57,787 nt of DNA from Bacilli bacterium (GCA_017460745.1 JAFUAL010000058.1:1-57787); one strand, 5' to 3'; counted from the first letter of the stretch, positions 1-9,264 are shown. Notes: generated from the sequence alone by a model not told the origin. Translations and numbers: made by a program.

Positions 1-103
1 TATTATGTTTGATGGTAGAATTTAGGTCTTTGACAATTTTAAATTATGTGTTATTATTTATATAACAAAAAGAAGTAAGTTATCAAACTTACCTCAAATC
101 ATG

Positions 104-143
104 GATAGATTCCATTTACACAGATTTTTTTACACACTCTTTT
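104..143. mobile_element. Possible IS256/mutator-type insertion-sequence end
   Basis: Between the end of rbgA and the left edge, a stretch reads TTCCATTTACACAG, a T run, then TTTACACACTC. Repeated TTTACACA-type blocks after a CCATTTACACA sequence are typical of IS256-family termini, as recalled from that family. A short hairpin (GTAAGTT/AACTTAC, about 77-93) lies just inside. No transposase coding is recognisable in positions 1-100, so only the terminus of an element, or a remnant, would be in view. Weakly supported. Confidence 0.3.
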
Positions 144-145
144 TT

Positions 146-1009
146 TTAATCAAATGTAATATTCTTTATCCTTCCTTCTTTTAGATCATTTATAATTATG
201 ATATATACTCTATCTAAATCTGGAACATTACCTTTTTTTAATGAGTGAGTATTTATTGCAATTGAATTAAATATTTTTTCTAAATCAAATTCTGTATCTT
301 TATCTAATTTATATCTATCACATAAAATATTAGGATAGTTATAATATAAAAATTCAATTATGAACGTTGCAATTTCTTCTTTATTTAGTATATCTTCGTT
401 AATAGATGCAAGAGATGCAAGTGTTAAACCAACTTGGTTATTTTCAATTTTTGGATAAAGTATTCCTGGAGTATCCATAAGTTCGATAGTATTACTAATC
501 CGAACCCAAGATATTCCTTTCGTAACCCCTGCTCGATTTCCCGTTTTCAAACTATTTTTACCACTTATTCGATTAATTAAAGTACTTTTACCAACATTAG
601 GTGCACCTATTACTAAAGCACGATAAACTCTTGGTTTAAGTCCTTTTTTTATTCTAGAATCATTAATATATGAAAGCATATTATTTGTTTTATTTATAAG
701 TTCATTTAATACACTTCGACTAGCCTTTTTTAAATCCAAAATTACAACTTCATTTGTCTCTTTTAATTTATTAATTATTTTATTTGTTTTAGTAACATCA
801 CATAGATCATACTTAGTTACAACAATTATTTTCTTTTTATCTTTTATTAAATCATCTAAATCAATTATTCTAGATGATAATGGCATTCGGGCATCAATTA
901 CTTCATAAACTATATCAATTAAATCTAGTTTTTCTTTAATTTCTCTTTTAGCTTTAGCCATATGACCTGGATACCAGTTGATGTTGGTTTTTGTCGAATT
1001 TTGTTCCAT
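146..1009 (-). CDS. rbgA: Ribosome biogenesis GTPase RbgA/YlqF
   Basis: Circularly permuted GTPase that acts late in assembly of the 50S subunit. The 287-residue protein opens with the family signature INWYPGHM (residues 10-17). G4 follows (TKYD, 65-68), then G1 (GAPNVGKST, about 135-143) and G3 (DTPG, 179-182), which is the permuted order. Length is normal. The start codon overlaps the stop of the upstream rhuM gene (TAATG), so translation now depends on rhuM. A second fragment of an rbgA-like start, MNENKTNINW, lies 1.2 kb upstream at 2145-2189 behind a far stronger ribosome binding site. This indicates that the present N-terminus is not the original one. Identification is secure. Confidence 0.95.
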   Translation of the reverse strand: MEQNSTKTNINWYPGHMAKAKREIKEKLDLIDIVYEVIDARMPLSSRIIDLDDLIKDKKKIIVVTKYDLCDVTKTNKIINKLKETNEVVILDLKKASRSVLNELINKTNNMLSYINDSRIKKGLKPRVYRALVIGAPNVGKSTLINRISGKNSLKTGNRAGVTKGISWVRISNTIELMDTPGILYPKIENNQVGLTLASLASINEDILNKEEIATFIIEFLYYNYPNILCDRYKLDKDTEFDLEKIFNSIAINTHSLKKGNVPDLDRVYIIIINDLKEGRIKNITFD

Positions 1010-2055
1010 TATCTATCACCTGCCCCGATTTTTTCTAAAGTTTCAATGTATTTATCGAAATCACTAACATATAGTTGATCTTGCACAATTCTATATTTTT
1101 CAAATTCACTTTCTGCTTTGTCCCTTGCAATTTTACAGGATATTTTCCCTGCTTCATGTAAAATTTCTCGATCTGTTAACTTTAAAAATTCATCTAGCCT
1201 ATTTGACCAATCTTCCATAGTCATTGGAATATGCCTTTCTGCTCTTGACTCTGCCAAATCTAAATATGCTGAAACAATTCTTCTCAATGCATATAATTCA
1301 TCCTCATTTAAATAATTTTTAGCAATTACTACATCACTTTTAATTATTTTGCCATCAGGTGCTGAAGACCAACTAGTAAGCCCCATATGTTCTTTGGTAG
1401 CATCTGCTCTATTATATATTATTTCAGCAGCAGTATTACCAGAAACAGCGTAGTGCATTTTGTTTTGAACTTTTTTAAAAAATTCAAGTGTTGTTTTAGC
1501 ATTTTTATCATAGTCAATACTAGTAGCATATATATCAGTAACTTTTTGATAAAATCTTCTTTCAGAAAGTCTAATTTCTCTAATTCTTTCTAACAATTCA
1601 TCAAAATACTTTTCAGTTAAAATAGAACCACTATTTTTAAGTCTCTCATCATCCATTGCATAGCCCTTGATAGTATATTCCTTAACTATTTCATTTACCC
1701 ATTTCCTAAACTGAACTGCTCTTTCATTATCCACTTTAAAACCTAGTGCTATTATCATTTGAAGATTATAATGAACTACATTTCTTGTAACTTCTCTATT
1801 ACCTTCTTTTTGAACTATTCGAAATTTTCGAACAGTTGATTCTTCGGCAAGTTCATTATCACTATATATCTTTTTAATATGGTAATTAATTGTATTAATT
1901 TCCACTTTGTATAAAGTAGATAGCATTTTTTGTGTAAGCCATATATTTTCGTCTTCATATCTTACTTCAATTGATTCTTTATCATCTCCAGTTGCAGCAA
2001 TAAAAGTCAAATATTCAGCAGCACTCGATCTTATAGATATATTATTTTTTTTCAT
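1009..2055 (-). CDS. RhuM family protein
   Basis: 348 residues matching the RhuM family (PF13310), found sporadically on genomic islands and in mobile regions; biochemical function unknown. The N-terminal half carries the family's WLTQKMLSTLYKV and ESTVRKFRIVQKEGNREVTR segments, which resemble a DNA-binding module. The C-terminal half is mostly charged helix. The start has a GGAGATGA ribosome binding site. The gene sits between a truncated rbgA start (2145-2189) and the intact rbgA, overlapping the latter by a base, as if inserted as a cassette that restored the interrupted reading frame. No integrase or transposase accompanies it. Family call is strong; role is not known. Confidence 0.9.
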   Translation of the reverse strand: MKKNNISIRSSAAEYLTFIAATGDDKESIEVRYEDENIWLTQKMLSTLYKVEINTINYHIKKIYSDNELAEESTVRKFRIVQKEGNREVTRNVVHYNLQMIIALGFKVDNERAVQFRKWVNEIVKEYTIKGYAMDDERLKNSGSILTEKYFDELLERIREIRLSERRFYQKVTDIYATSIDYDKNAKTTLEFFKKVQNKMHYAVSGNTAAEIIYNRADATKEHMGLTSWSSAPDGKIIKSDVVIAKNYLNEDELYALRRIVSAYLDLAESRAERHIPMTMEDWSNRLDEFLKLTDREILHEAGKISCKIARDKAESEFEKYRIVQDQLYVSDFDKYIETLEKIGAGDR

Positions 2056-2108
2056 TTAGTCATCTCCAATCTTTTTTTATTTAGATATGTAAAAACTTAT
2101 TTTCACAA

Positions 2109-2131
2109 AATCCTTAACCTATAAGGATTTA
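2109..2131. repeat. Perfect 9-bp inverted repeat upstream of rhuM
   Basis: AAATCCTTA and TAAGGATTT are separated by five bases. The hairpin lies between the truncated rbgA start and rhuM. There is no T run on either side, so it is not an obvious terminator. It may be an element end, a recombination site or a leader structure of rhuM. Confidence 0.55.
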
Positions 2132-2144
2132 TCAATGGTTTTAC

Positions 2145-2189
2145 TTAAATCCGTCTCGCCCAGTTAATATTTGTTTTATTTTCATTCAT
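2145..2189 (-). pseudogene. Truncated rbgA 5' end (14 codons)
   Basis: A 14-codon frame, MNENKTNINWARRI, begins behind a near-perfect Shine-Dalgarno sequence (AAGGAGGTAAT). Its KTNINW is identical in protein to residues 7-12 of the downstream RbgA, at the place where that family's conserved INW-PGHM begins. Homology stops right after the Trp codon. The matching codons differ at synonymous positions (ACA/ACC, AAT/AAC, ATT/ATC), so it is not a fresh duplication. The simplest reading is that this is the native rbgA start, cut off when rhuM arrived. Confidence 0.7.
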
Positions 2190-2234
2190 GAGTATTACCT
2201 CCTTAATATATTTTTTAATTAAATTTAAGATAAA

Positions 2235-2624
2235 TTATTTTAAATCATCTGATTCAAACGGATATGGACATATCTCACTAACTGCATATTTTTCAAAATC
2301 TCCATTCCTATTATAAAAATATAAAGGTGCATCTTTATCAAAGAATTCAGATATTACTTGTCTACATCCAAAACAACTTGTACTTATTTTATTGCTATCA
2401 AGACACATACAATGTAATTCTTTAAAATCTCCTTTTTTATATCCTTGACTAATAGCTGCAACAATGGCACTTCTTTCAGCACATATAGTTGAACCATATG
2501 ATGCATTTTCAACATTTACTCCGTTTATTTCTGTTCCATCTTTCATAACTAATATTGTTGCTACTCTATACTTTGAATAAGGACTATATGAATTATTTGC
2601 CAATTCTATTAATTTATCTTTCAT
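2235..2624 (-). CDS. cdd: Cytidine deaminase
   Basis: Hydrolytically deaminates cytidine and deoxycytidine to uridine and deoxyuridine in pyrimidine salvage. The 129-residue protein has the normal length of the small tetrameric class. The zinc-site motif CAE lies at residues 48-50 (Cys ligand and catalytic Glu) within NVENASYGSTICAERSA. The two other Cys ligands are C84 and C87 in SCFGCRQ, where most relatives have PCGxCRQ; the usual Pro is replaced by Ser but the metal ligands remain. It precedes the rbgA/rhuM locus in transcription order and follows cutA closely, so the group probably forms one operon. Confidence 0.93.
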   Translation of the reverse strand: MKDKLIELANNSYSPYSKYRVATILVMKDGTEINGVNVENASYGSTICAERSAIVAAISQGYKKGDFKELHCMCLDSNKISTSCFGCRQVISEFFDKDAPLYFYNRNGDFEKYAVSEICPYPFESDDLK

Positions 2625-2641
2625 CTATTTCCTCCATTTTT

Positions 2642-2956
2642 CTATTTAGTATTTTCGTCAATCCATTTAAGAAATTCTAAATTACCATCAAGTATCTCTT
2701 GACATGATATTTCTGCGACCTCATAATCATGTATTTTTTCTATCTCTTGCTTAATTTTATTAAACAAATTACTTTTTGTTCTCAATTCTATTTTATATTC
2801 ATCACATTCTTCTATTTTATTATTCCAACAATATTTAGAATGAACATTAGATAATTGACTTCCTGAAACTAATTTCTTTTTTAATAATACATCTACTATT
2901 TTACTAGCTATTTCCTTACTATTACAAAGTGTTGTTACTATTATATATTTATTCAT
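2642..2956 (-). CDS. cutA: CutA1-family protein
   Basis: Small trimeric ferredoxin-like-fold protein of the CutA1 family, originally linked to divalent cation tolerance, with uncertain biochemical role. The 104 residues show the family pattern: YIIVTTLCNSKEIASKIVDVLLKKKLVSG, then a CWNNKIEE strand and the LRTKSNLFNKIKQEIEKIHDYEVAEI segment near the C-terminus. The start is MNKYII, five codons inside the longest frame, because GGGAGA lies at proper spacing before it. It is followed within 20 bases by cdd. Confidence 0.88.
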   Translation of the reverse strand: MNKYIIVTTLCNSKEIASKIVDVLLKKKLVSGSQLSNVHSKYCWNNKIEECDEYKIELRTKSNLFNKIKQEIEKIHDYEVAEISCQEILDGNLEFLKWIDENTK

Positions 2957-3015
2957 AATATTTTCTCCCATTTATTTATTATTAGACTAAAGTCAATAAA
3001 ATTATAGCATAAAAA

Positions 3016-3040
3016 AGATAGATTTTGTACTAATCTATCT
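3016..3040 (-). terminator. Intrinsic terminator after the ATP-grasp gene
   Basis: Read on the minus strand, AGATAGATT pairs with AATCTATCT across a short loop and is followed by a T run. It separates the ATP-grasp transcript from cutA-cdd. Confidence 0.75.
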
Positions 3041-3062
3041 AAATAATTGTCATTAATATTAT

Positions 3063-3986
3063 TTATAAATTTATTTTAAACATATCAAGGATTGCTTCCT
3101 CATAAATATCTTCAACTATTTTCTTATTATCGATCATATTATATAAATTATCCATCATAACTCCACTATTAATTTCTAAAACTAAAAAATTATTATCTAC
3201 TTCTACTATATCAATACTAGCAAAATTAAGTGATATTGTCTTTAATACCTTATCTACGATATTTGTTAAATTTACTTTAGTTTTATTATCTATATCAAAA
3301 CTAATAGTTGCTCCTCTTGATAAATTAAATTTCCAACTATATTCATATATTTCATTCATCTTTAAAACTCTATCATATTTTGAATCATCTAATTTATTTT
3401 TAAAATATTGTTCATTAAAAGTACTTAATAATTCTCTAATTGTATTTTTTCCATTACCTATTACAACTGGTTTTATTTTTTTATACATTAATTTAATATT
3501 ATTATCCAATACTATTATTCTGTATTCACTTTGAATTGAATAATATGGACAGTAACTAATTGAAAAATTATTACTTAATAACTTATCTAAAACGTTATCT
3601 ATTTCTTCTACATTATCTATTTTGTATACTTCACTTCCACAGGTACCTGTATTTGATTTAATAACTATTTTTTTCTTTTCTTTAAAATATTCTTTTACTT
3701 TATCATAACTATTAAAACCAATTGCGTAATAATTTAAATTCGTTTTAGAGTACAAAATGTTATGTTCTACAACTGGAATATTATTGCTACTTAATACATC
3801 AAAAAGTGCAAATTTATCATCACATATTTCACCTACTGCATGATTATTAAGTTCAAATTTATAACCTACTATAAACCTATGTTTATTTTCTTTTTCAAGC
3901 ATTATTACCCAATCACGAGATAATAAGGTGAATTTAATATTATTTTTATCACATATTTTTCTTATTATTGTAAAAAAATTTGACAT
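3063..3986 (-). CDS. ATP-grasp domain protein, cyanophycin-synthetase/RimK-like
   Basis: 307-residue protein with ATP-grasp features: IVIKSNTGTCGSEVY (about residues 107-121) resembles the nucleotide-binding K-x-x-x-G-s-g-g strand-loop. VIGNGKNTIRELL (about 174-186) is a hallmark of the cyanophycin synthetase ATP-grasp module. The C-terminal VLEINSGVMMDNL supplies the metal-binding Glu and Asn. Such enzymes form amide bonds between a carboxylate and an amine through an acylphosphate. No Mur-ligase half or peptide partner is present, so the substrate cannot be inferred. It is a separate transcript between terminators. Family call good, substrate unknown. Confidence 0.75.
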   Translation of the reverse strand: MSNFFTIIRKICDKNNIKFTLLSRDWVIMLEKENKHRFIVGYKFELNNHAVGEICDDKFALFDVLSSNNIPVVEHNILYSKTNLNYYAIGFNSYDKVKEYFKEKKKIVIKSNTGTCGSEVYKIDNVEEIDNVLDKLLSNNFSISYCPYYSIQSEYRIIVLDNNIKLMYKKIKPVVIGNGKNTIRELLSTFNEQYFKNKLDDSKYDRVLKMNEIYEYSWKFNLSRGATISFDIDNKTKVNLTNIVDKVLKTISLNFASIDIVEVDNNFLVLEINSGVMMDNLYNMIDNKKIVEDIYEEAILDMFKINL

Positions 3987-4007
3987 ATTAACTCCGTTTT
4001 AAAAAAA

Positions 4008-4024
4008 ACTATCAGCAAGATAGT
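4008..4024 (-). terminator. Intrinsic terminator after secG
   Basis: Minus-strand stem ACTATC/GATAGT with a five-base loop followed by eight Ts, placed directly after the secG stop codon. Confidence 0.8.
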
Positions 4025-4025
4025 C

Positions 4026-4241
4026 TTAAATAAATTCCATTATTAAACTAATAGCAAAGAATAAAATACCAAGAAATAAAGTTATTCGACTAATAATTAG
4101 TTCACTTCCTCTTTCTTTTCTTTTATTAAATAAATCTATACTTCCACCACTTATGATTTGACTAGCTGGTTCAGCTTTACCACTTTGAAGTAGTACTATT
4201 ATAATTAATAAAATGGAAACAACTAACAAAAATATTTTCAT
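4026..4241 (-). CDS. secG: Preprotein translocase subunit SecG
   Basis: Auxiliary membrane subunit of the SecYEG channel. The 71-residue protein has two hydrophobic helices (about 2-19 and 51-70) around a polar loop with the family segment VLLQSGKAE and a following SGGS stretch. Length matches Gram-positive SecG. It ends at a strong terminator, a compact single-gene arrangement common in Firmicutes. Confidence 0.93.
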   Translation of the reverse strand: MKIFLLVVSILLIIIVLLQSGKAEPASQIISGGSIDLFNKRKERGSELIISRITLFLGILFFAISLIMEFI

Positions 4242-4295
4242 ATCAACACCTCAATCGCTTAATAATATATCATATAATACATATTTTTTCAATCT

Positions 4296-6827
4296 TTATT
4301 TTAAATTCTTCTTAATTTCATATAAAAAATTCATAGCTTCAATTGGAGTCATATTTTCTATATTCAATTCTTTTATCTTTTTAATGGCAGGATTTTCTTC
4401 TACTTCAAAATTAAAAGTTGTTTGAATTACTTCTTTTTTATTCTTCTTTACATCTGTTTTATTTTCATAAGTTTCAAGTATTTTTGTAGCCTCAGAAACA
4501 ACTTCTTTTGGTAAATGAGCAAGGCTTGCAACATTTATTCCATAACTTTTAGAAACAGCTCCATCTACTACCTTATGAAGAAATGTTATATTTCCATTTT
4601 CTTCAATAGCTTCAACATGAACATTTTTAAGTCTAACAAGTTTTTTAGTTAAATCTGTTAACTCATGATAATGCGTTGAAAATAAAGTTTTAGCTTTTAT
4701 TTTATTATGAATGTACTCAAGTATTGCATAGGCAAGACTCATACCATCATAAGTTGCAGTCCCACGGCCTAATTCATCAAATAAGATTAAACTATTCTCG
4801 GTAGCATTTTCTAAAGCATAGTTAGCCTCTTTCATTTCAACCATAAAAGTAGACTCACCACTTACTAAATCATCACTGGCTCCAATTCTTGTAAATATTT
4901 TATCAATTACAGGAATAGAACATGATTTACAAGGAACAAAACTACCTATTTGAGCCATAATCACAATAATGGCAAGTTGTCTCATATATGTACTCTTTCC
5001 TGCCATATTAGGACCCGTTATTAATAAACAATCTACATTTTTATCCATGATAACATCATTTGGAACATAATCAACCTTACTCATTGTTTCAACAACCGGA
5101 TGACGTCCTTCAATTATTTTTATTTCATGTTTATCATTAAATGTTGGTCTTACAAAAGCATATTTATCAGCAATAATTGCTAAAGAAACTAAAACATCTA
5201 CCTCTCCTATAATCGAACTTATCTCTTGAATATCAGCTACATGTAATAAAACAGTATTTCTAATCTCTGTAAACAAATCATATTCTAAATTAATGATTTT
5301 CTCTTCACTTGATAAAATAATCTTTTCTTTTTCTTTAAGAGCTTCTGTTATATATCTTTCTCCGGTTGTAAGTGTTTGTTTTCTAATATAACCAAATTCT
5401 TCTTTAACATCTTTTACACTGCCACGAGACACCTCAATATAATAACCAAACACCTTATTGTAACCAATTTTTAAATTCTTTATACCAGTTCTTTCTCGTT
5501 CATATTCTTCTTGCTTTAAAATAAAATCTTTACTATTATTTTTTATATTACGAAGTTCATCTAACTCTTTGTTATATCCATCTTTAATTAAATTACCTTC
5601 TTTTAATGATAAAGGAGCATCTAAATTAATACTTTTATCAAGTAAATCGACTAAATCATCAAGTGTCTTTAACTCTTTATCATATTTTATTTTTAGAAGA
5701 TTTATTTTTATTTCAGGTAATATTTTTAAAGAATTCAAAAGTTGAATCATATCTCTTGCATTTAAATTACCATAACTAATGCGTGATGTTAATCTTTCTA
5801 AATCATATATATTATTTAAAAGTTTTTCTATATGTTCTTTTACTATAAAATTAGAAAGTAATGAATCAATATAATTATATCTTCTTTCAATTAAATTAAT
5901 ATCTTTATAAGGTGAAATTAAATTTTGCTTTAATAATCTACCACCCATTGCTGTTTTTGTTTTATCTAAAAACCAAAGTAATGAATTATTTCTCGTATTA
6001 TCTCTTATCGTTTCTGTTAATTCAAGATTCTTTTTAGTATGAAAATCAAATAATAAGTAATCACTTTCATGTTTTTCGTAAACAGGTTTTAAATATTTTA
6101 ATTTACTTTTTTTAGTCTCTGTTATATATGTTAATAAATGTTTAATAGATGTAATTTGTCTTTCATCTTTAATATCTTTATATATATAATAATAATCTTC
6201 ATATTCTTCTATTTTATCTGTGATTGTAACTGAAACATTATAAATAGTTTTTAAAGTATAAAGTACTTCTCTATCTGTATTACTTGATGCTATAACCTCT
6301 TTTATATTTCGATTAATTATTTCACGATAAATACTTTCTTTAGAATTAATCATTTCTGTTTCAATTTCACCGGTTGTAATATCTGTAACTGTCAAAGCAT
6401 ATTCTTCTTTAAATGTGTATAAACTAGCAATATAATTATTATCTAAATTATTACAATCATCCATGATAGTACCTTTGGTTATAACTTGAACAACATCACG
6501 TTCCACCATACCTTTAGTTGTTTTTGGATCAGTTAATTGTTCACATATTGCAACTTTATATCCTTTGTCTATTAATTTTAAAGCATATCCACGATAGGAA
6601 TGAAAAGGTACCCCGCACATTGGGACTCTTTCTTCTAGTCCCGCTTGACGACCTGTTAACGTTAAATTTAAAAGCCTACTAGTTATCTCTGCATCTTCAA
6701 AAAACATTTCATAAAAATCACCTAGTCTGAAAAATAAAATTGTATTATCATCATATTTTTCTCTTATTTCTAAATATTTTGCCATCATTGGAGCAAGAGA
6801 TTCTCTATCTACTTCACTTCTTTTCAT
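4296..6827 (-). CDS. mutS: DNA mismatch repair protein MutS
   Basis: Recognises mismatches and small loops and recruits MutL in an ATP-dependent way. The 843-residue protein has the N-terminal mismatch-binding motif FFRLGDFYEMF (the Phe-x-Glu wedge), a middle lever/clamp region, and a C-terminal ABC-type ATPase with Walker A GPNMAGKST near residue 605 and the DELGRGT signature. The start is MKRSEVD, 23 codons inside the longest frame: AAGGCGG precedes it, and the extra codons run through the terminator of the upstream lon gene. No mutL lies beside it, unlike in many Firmicutes. Confidence 0.97.
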   Translation of the reverse strand: MKRSEVDRESLAPMMAKYLEIREKYDDNTILFFRLGDFYEMFFEDAEITSRLLNLTLTGRQAGLEERVPMCGVPFHSYRGYALKLIDKGYKVAICEQLTDPKTTKGMVERDVVQVITKGTIMDDCNNLDNNYIASLYTFKEEYALTVTDITTGEIETEMINSKESIYREIINRNIKEVIASSNTDREVLYTLKTIYNVSVTITDKIEEYEDYYYIYKDIKDERQITSIKHLLTYITETKKSKLKYLKPVYEKHESDYLLFDFHTKKNLELTETIRDNTRNNSLLWFLDKTKTAMGGRLLKQNLISPYKDINLIERRYNYIDSLLSNFIVKEHIEKLLNNIYDLERLTSRISYGNLNARDMIQLLNSLKILPEIKINLLKIKYDKELKTLDDLVDLLDKSINLDAPLSLKEGNLIKDGYNKELDELRNIKNNSKDFILKQEEYERERTGIKNLKIGYNKVFGYYIEVSRGSVKDVKEEFGYIRKQTLTTGERYITEALKEKEKIILSSEEKIINLEYDLFTEIRNTVLLHVADIQEISSIIGEVDVLVSLAIIADKYAFVRPTFNDKHEIKIIEGRHPVVETMSKVDYVPNDVIMDKNVDCLLITGPNMAGKSTYMRQLAIIVIMAQIGSFVPCKSCSIPVIDKIFTRIGASDDLVSGESTFMVEMKEANYALENATENSLILFDELGRGTATYDGMSLAYAILEYIHNKIKAKTLFSTHYHELTDLTKKLVRLKNVHVEAIEENGNITFLHKVVDGAVSKSYGINVASLAHLPKEVVSEATKILETYENKTDVKKNKKEVIQTTFNFEVEENPAIKKIKELNIENMTPIEAMNFLYEIKKNLK

Positions 6828-6850
6828 ACAACCACCGCCTTTTATTATAA

Positions 6851-6880
6851 CAAAAGTACCTCTAAAATTAAAAGAGGTAC
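6851..6880 (-). terminator. Intrinsic terminator between lon and mutS
   Basis: Minus-strand hairpin GTACCTCT/AGAGGTAC with a nine-base AT loop followed by TTTTGTT. It ends the lon transcript and lies just upstream of the mutS ribosome binding site, which supports the shorter mutS start. Confidence 0.8.
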
Positions 6881-6930
6881 TACCATTTTTTGACACTTTA
6901 TTTAATAATTAAAATTCATTTAAAGATTTA

Positions 6931-9201
6931 TTATTTACTAAATAAAATTTGATATATTTCACTATAATTAGATACAAATGCTATTCTTACTTTGTTATTA
7001 TATATATGAGATATTTCAAGTACTTCTTCCTTATTTGCAAGTGGTAAAAATATTATTTCAATATTATTATTAATTGCAGCAATTATTTTTTCTTTAATTC
7101 CACCCACTTTAAGTATTTTACCTGTTAATGTTATCTCACCTGACATCGATATTTTATTTGATATTTCTTTATTTTTTAAAAATGATAAAATTGATGTTAC
7201 AATTGTAATTCCAGCACTCGGACCATCCTTTTTTATGGCATTACTTGGTAAATGCATATGTAAAGTATTACTATTGATATAATTTATATTTAAATTAAAG
7301 TTTTTATAATTCCCCTTTATATATCCAAGAGCAACATTAATAGACTCTTCCATCACATCACCTACTTGACCAGTTATTTTAACTGATTCCTTACCTGGAT
7401 AAAAAATAGTTTCTATTTTAACTATTTCACCACCATATGGTGTATAAGCAAGGCCTGTAATTACTCCTTTAGAATTTAAACTATTAAAATTAATTTTATA
7501 CTTTGGAACACCTAGATAATATTCTAGATTTTCATTAGGATTAATTAACTCTTTATTTTCAATTTTTAAACAAAAATATTTTCTAAATATCTTATCTATT
7601 ACTCTTGTAAGTTCTCTTACTCCACTTTCTTTAGTATAACAACGAATTATATTAACAAGGGTTGTTTTCGAAAACTTTATTTCTGAAGATATATTATATT
7701 CTTTTTTTAACTTAGGAATTATATGGTTATTAGCTATCTTAATTTTTTCATATTCCGTGTAACTTGATATATTTATTATTTCCATTCTATCACGAAGTTC
7801 ATCAGGAATTTTTTCAATATAGTTAGCAGTTAAAATAAACATTACTTTTGAAAGATCAAACTCTTCATCAATAAAATGATCAACAAATTTATTATTTTGT
7901 TCCTTATCTAATACTTCTAAAAGTGCACTGGCTGGGTCTCCTTTGATATCTTTGGTCATTTTATCAACTTCATCAATAATAAATACAGGATTATTTACTC
8001 CAATTTTTTGTAAACTAGACATGATTTTACCTGGAGCTGCTCCGACATATGTTCTTCTGTGTCCTATAATTTCAGCTTCATCATTTACTCCACCTACAGA
8101 TATCTTTACACATTTTAAATTAAGTGCCTCAGCAATACTTGAAGCAATACTAGTTTTTCCAACACCTGGTGGACCTACTAAACAAAGAATTGGCAAATTA
8201 GTTGTTCCATTATGTCTCACCATAATATGTTCAATTATTCTTTCTTTAGTTTCATCTAAGCCAAAATGTGTACTTTCTAAAGATTTTCTTACTTTATTGG
8301 TATCAAATATTTCTTCACTACTTTTATTCCAAGGTAAATTAAGTAATATATCTATATAATTTCTAATTATTCCTATTTCTGGTGAATTACTATTACAACT
8401 CTTATAACGATTAAGTTCTATTTCAAGTCTCTTTTTTATTCCTTTAGGGGCATCAAGTTTATTTATTTTTTCTTGAAGTTCTATATATTCACTTTCGTTT
8501 TCTCCAAGTTCTTCTTTAATAATTTCTAACTTCTCTTTTAAATAATATTCTTTTTGTCCTTTATCTAATTCATGTGTTACTTTTAAATTTAATTCATCCT
8601 CAATTTTAATAATTGATTTTTCATACTCGATATCATCTAGTAACATCTCAAGTCTTCTAATAACACTTTTTTCTTTTAAATATTTAAGTTTTCTATTATG
8701 GTCTAGTTCTAATAAATTAACAACAATATCTGTTAGTTTATCAATATCATGTATATCCTTAATATTATCAAAAATATTAGTTTCAGTTAGTTCTATATAT
8801 CCATCTAAACTTTTTTTTAAAGTTCTAGACATTGCTATTTCTTCTATTGGATCGATTTCCAATTTTTCTAGTATACTGATATTTGCATCATATATTGATT
8901 CTTCTTCTTTAATAGAATTTATAATTACTCGATTAAGACCCTTTAAAGATATTCTCATATTGCCATTTGGCATATCTATTTTAAAACTTATTTTGGCAAG
9001 TATTCCAACATTTATATTGCTTAAATTTTCTAAAGTATCACCGTTTTTTTGATGAATAACAATTAAACAATTGTCATATATATTTTCAGCAAGCGATACT
9101 GTTTTTTTTAAATTTATATCAGAAAATTCAAGTTTTGTTTCACAAAAAGGAAAGATTTCATGATTTTTCAAGAACAGCACAGGTAAATTTGTTTTTAACA
9201 T
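6931..9201 (-). CDS. lon: ATP-dependent protease Lon
   Basis: Cytosolic AAA+ serine protease for misfolded and regulatory proteins. In order: N-terminal substrate-binding domain (LPVLFLKNHEIFPF), helical middle, AAA+ module with Walker A GPPGVGKTS near residue 342 and the IIDEVDK Walker B, then the C-terminal protease domain with catalytic Ser in KDGPSAG (about 660) and the catalytic Lys about 40 residues later. Length (756) is typical of LonA. The ribosome binding site is GAGGAGGG. A promoter of type TTGTTT-17-TATAAT lies upstream. No CIRCE or CtsR-type heat-shock operator was seen. Confidence 0.96.
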   Translation of the reverse strand: MLKTNLPVLFLKNHEIFPFCETKLEFSDINLKKTVSLAENIYDNCLIVIHQKNGDTLENLSNINVGILAKISFKIDMPNGNMRISLKGLNRVIINSIKEEESIYDANISILEKLEIDPIEEIAMSRTLKKSLDGYIELTETNIFDNIKDIHDIDKLTDIVVNLLELDHNRKLKYLKEKSVIRRLEMLLDDIEYEKSIIKIEDELNLKVTHELDKGQKEYYLKEKLEIIKEELGENESEYIELQEKINKLDAPKGIKKRLEIELNRYKSCNSNSPEIGIIRNYIDILLNLPWNKSSEEIFDTNKVRKSLESTHFGLDETKERIIEHIMVRHNGTTNLPILCLVGPPGVGKTSIASSIAEALNLKCVKISVGGVNDEAEIIGHRRTYVGAAPGKIMSSLQKIGVNNPVFIIDEVDKMTKDIKGDPASALLEVLDKEQNNKFVDHFIDEEFDLSKVMFILTANYIEKIPDELRDRMEIINISSYTEYEKIKIANNHIIPKLKKEYNISSEIKFSKTTLVNIIRCYTKESGVRELTRVIDKIFRKYFCLKIENKELINPNENLEYYLGVPKYKINFNSLNSKGVITGLAYTPYGGEIVKIETIFYPGKESVKITGQVGDVMEESINVALGYIKGNYKNFNLNINYINSNTLHMHLPSNAIKKDGPSAGITIVTSILSFLKNKEISNKISMSGEITLTGKILKVGGIKEKIIAAINNNIEIIFLPLANKEEVLEISHIYNNKVRIAFVSNYSEIYQILFSK

Positions 9202-9235
9202 AAAATCCCTCCTCTTTTTTCAAAATTCGGTTTTT

Positions 9236-9264
9236 ATTATAACGATGGTATTTATAAAAAACAA
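9236..9264 (-). promoter_or_regulatory. Predicted lon promoter
   Basis: On the minus strand, TTGTTT (9264-9259) and TATAAT (9241-9236) are separated by exactly 17 bases, about 35 bases before the lon start codon. Sigma-A type by pattern only. Confidence 0.55.

Noticed and set aside
1009..2055. rhuM as part of a toxin-antitoxin or restriction system
   Set aside because: No partner toxin, methylase or nuclease gene is adjacent; neighbours are housekeeping genes.
6828..6896. N-terminal extension of MutS (23 codons)
   Set aside because: It runs through the lon terminator hairpin, and a good ribosome binding site supports the internal MKRSEVD start.
7943..8359. 138-codon plus-strand frame inside lon
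   Set aside because: Antisense shadow of the conserved Lon ATPase region; no ribosome binding site or family resemblance. The same holds for the other plus-strand frames inside mutS, tkt, glmS, purA and rhuM.
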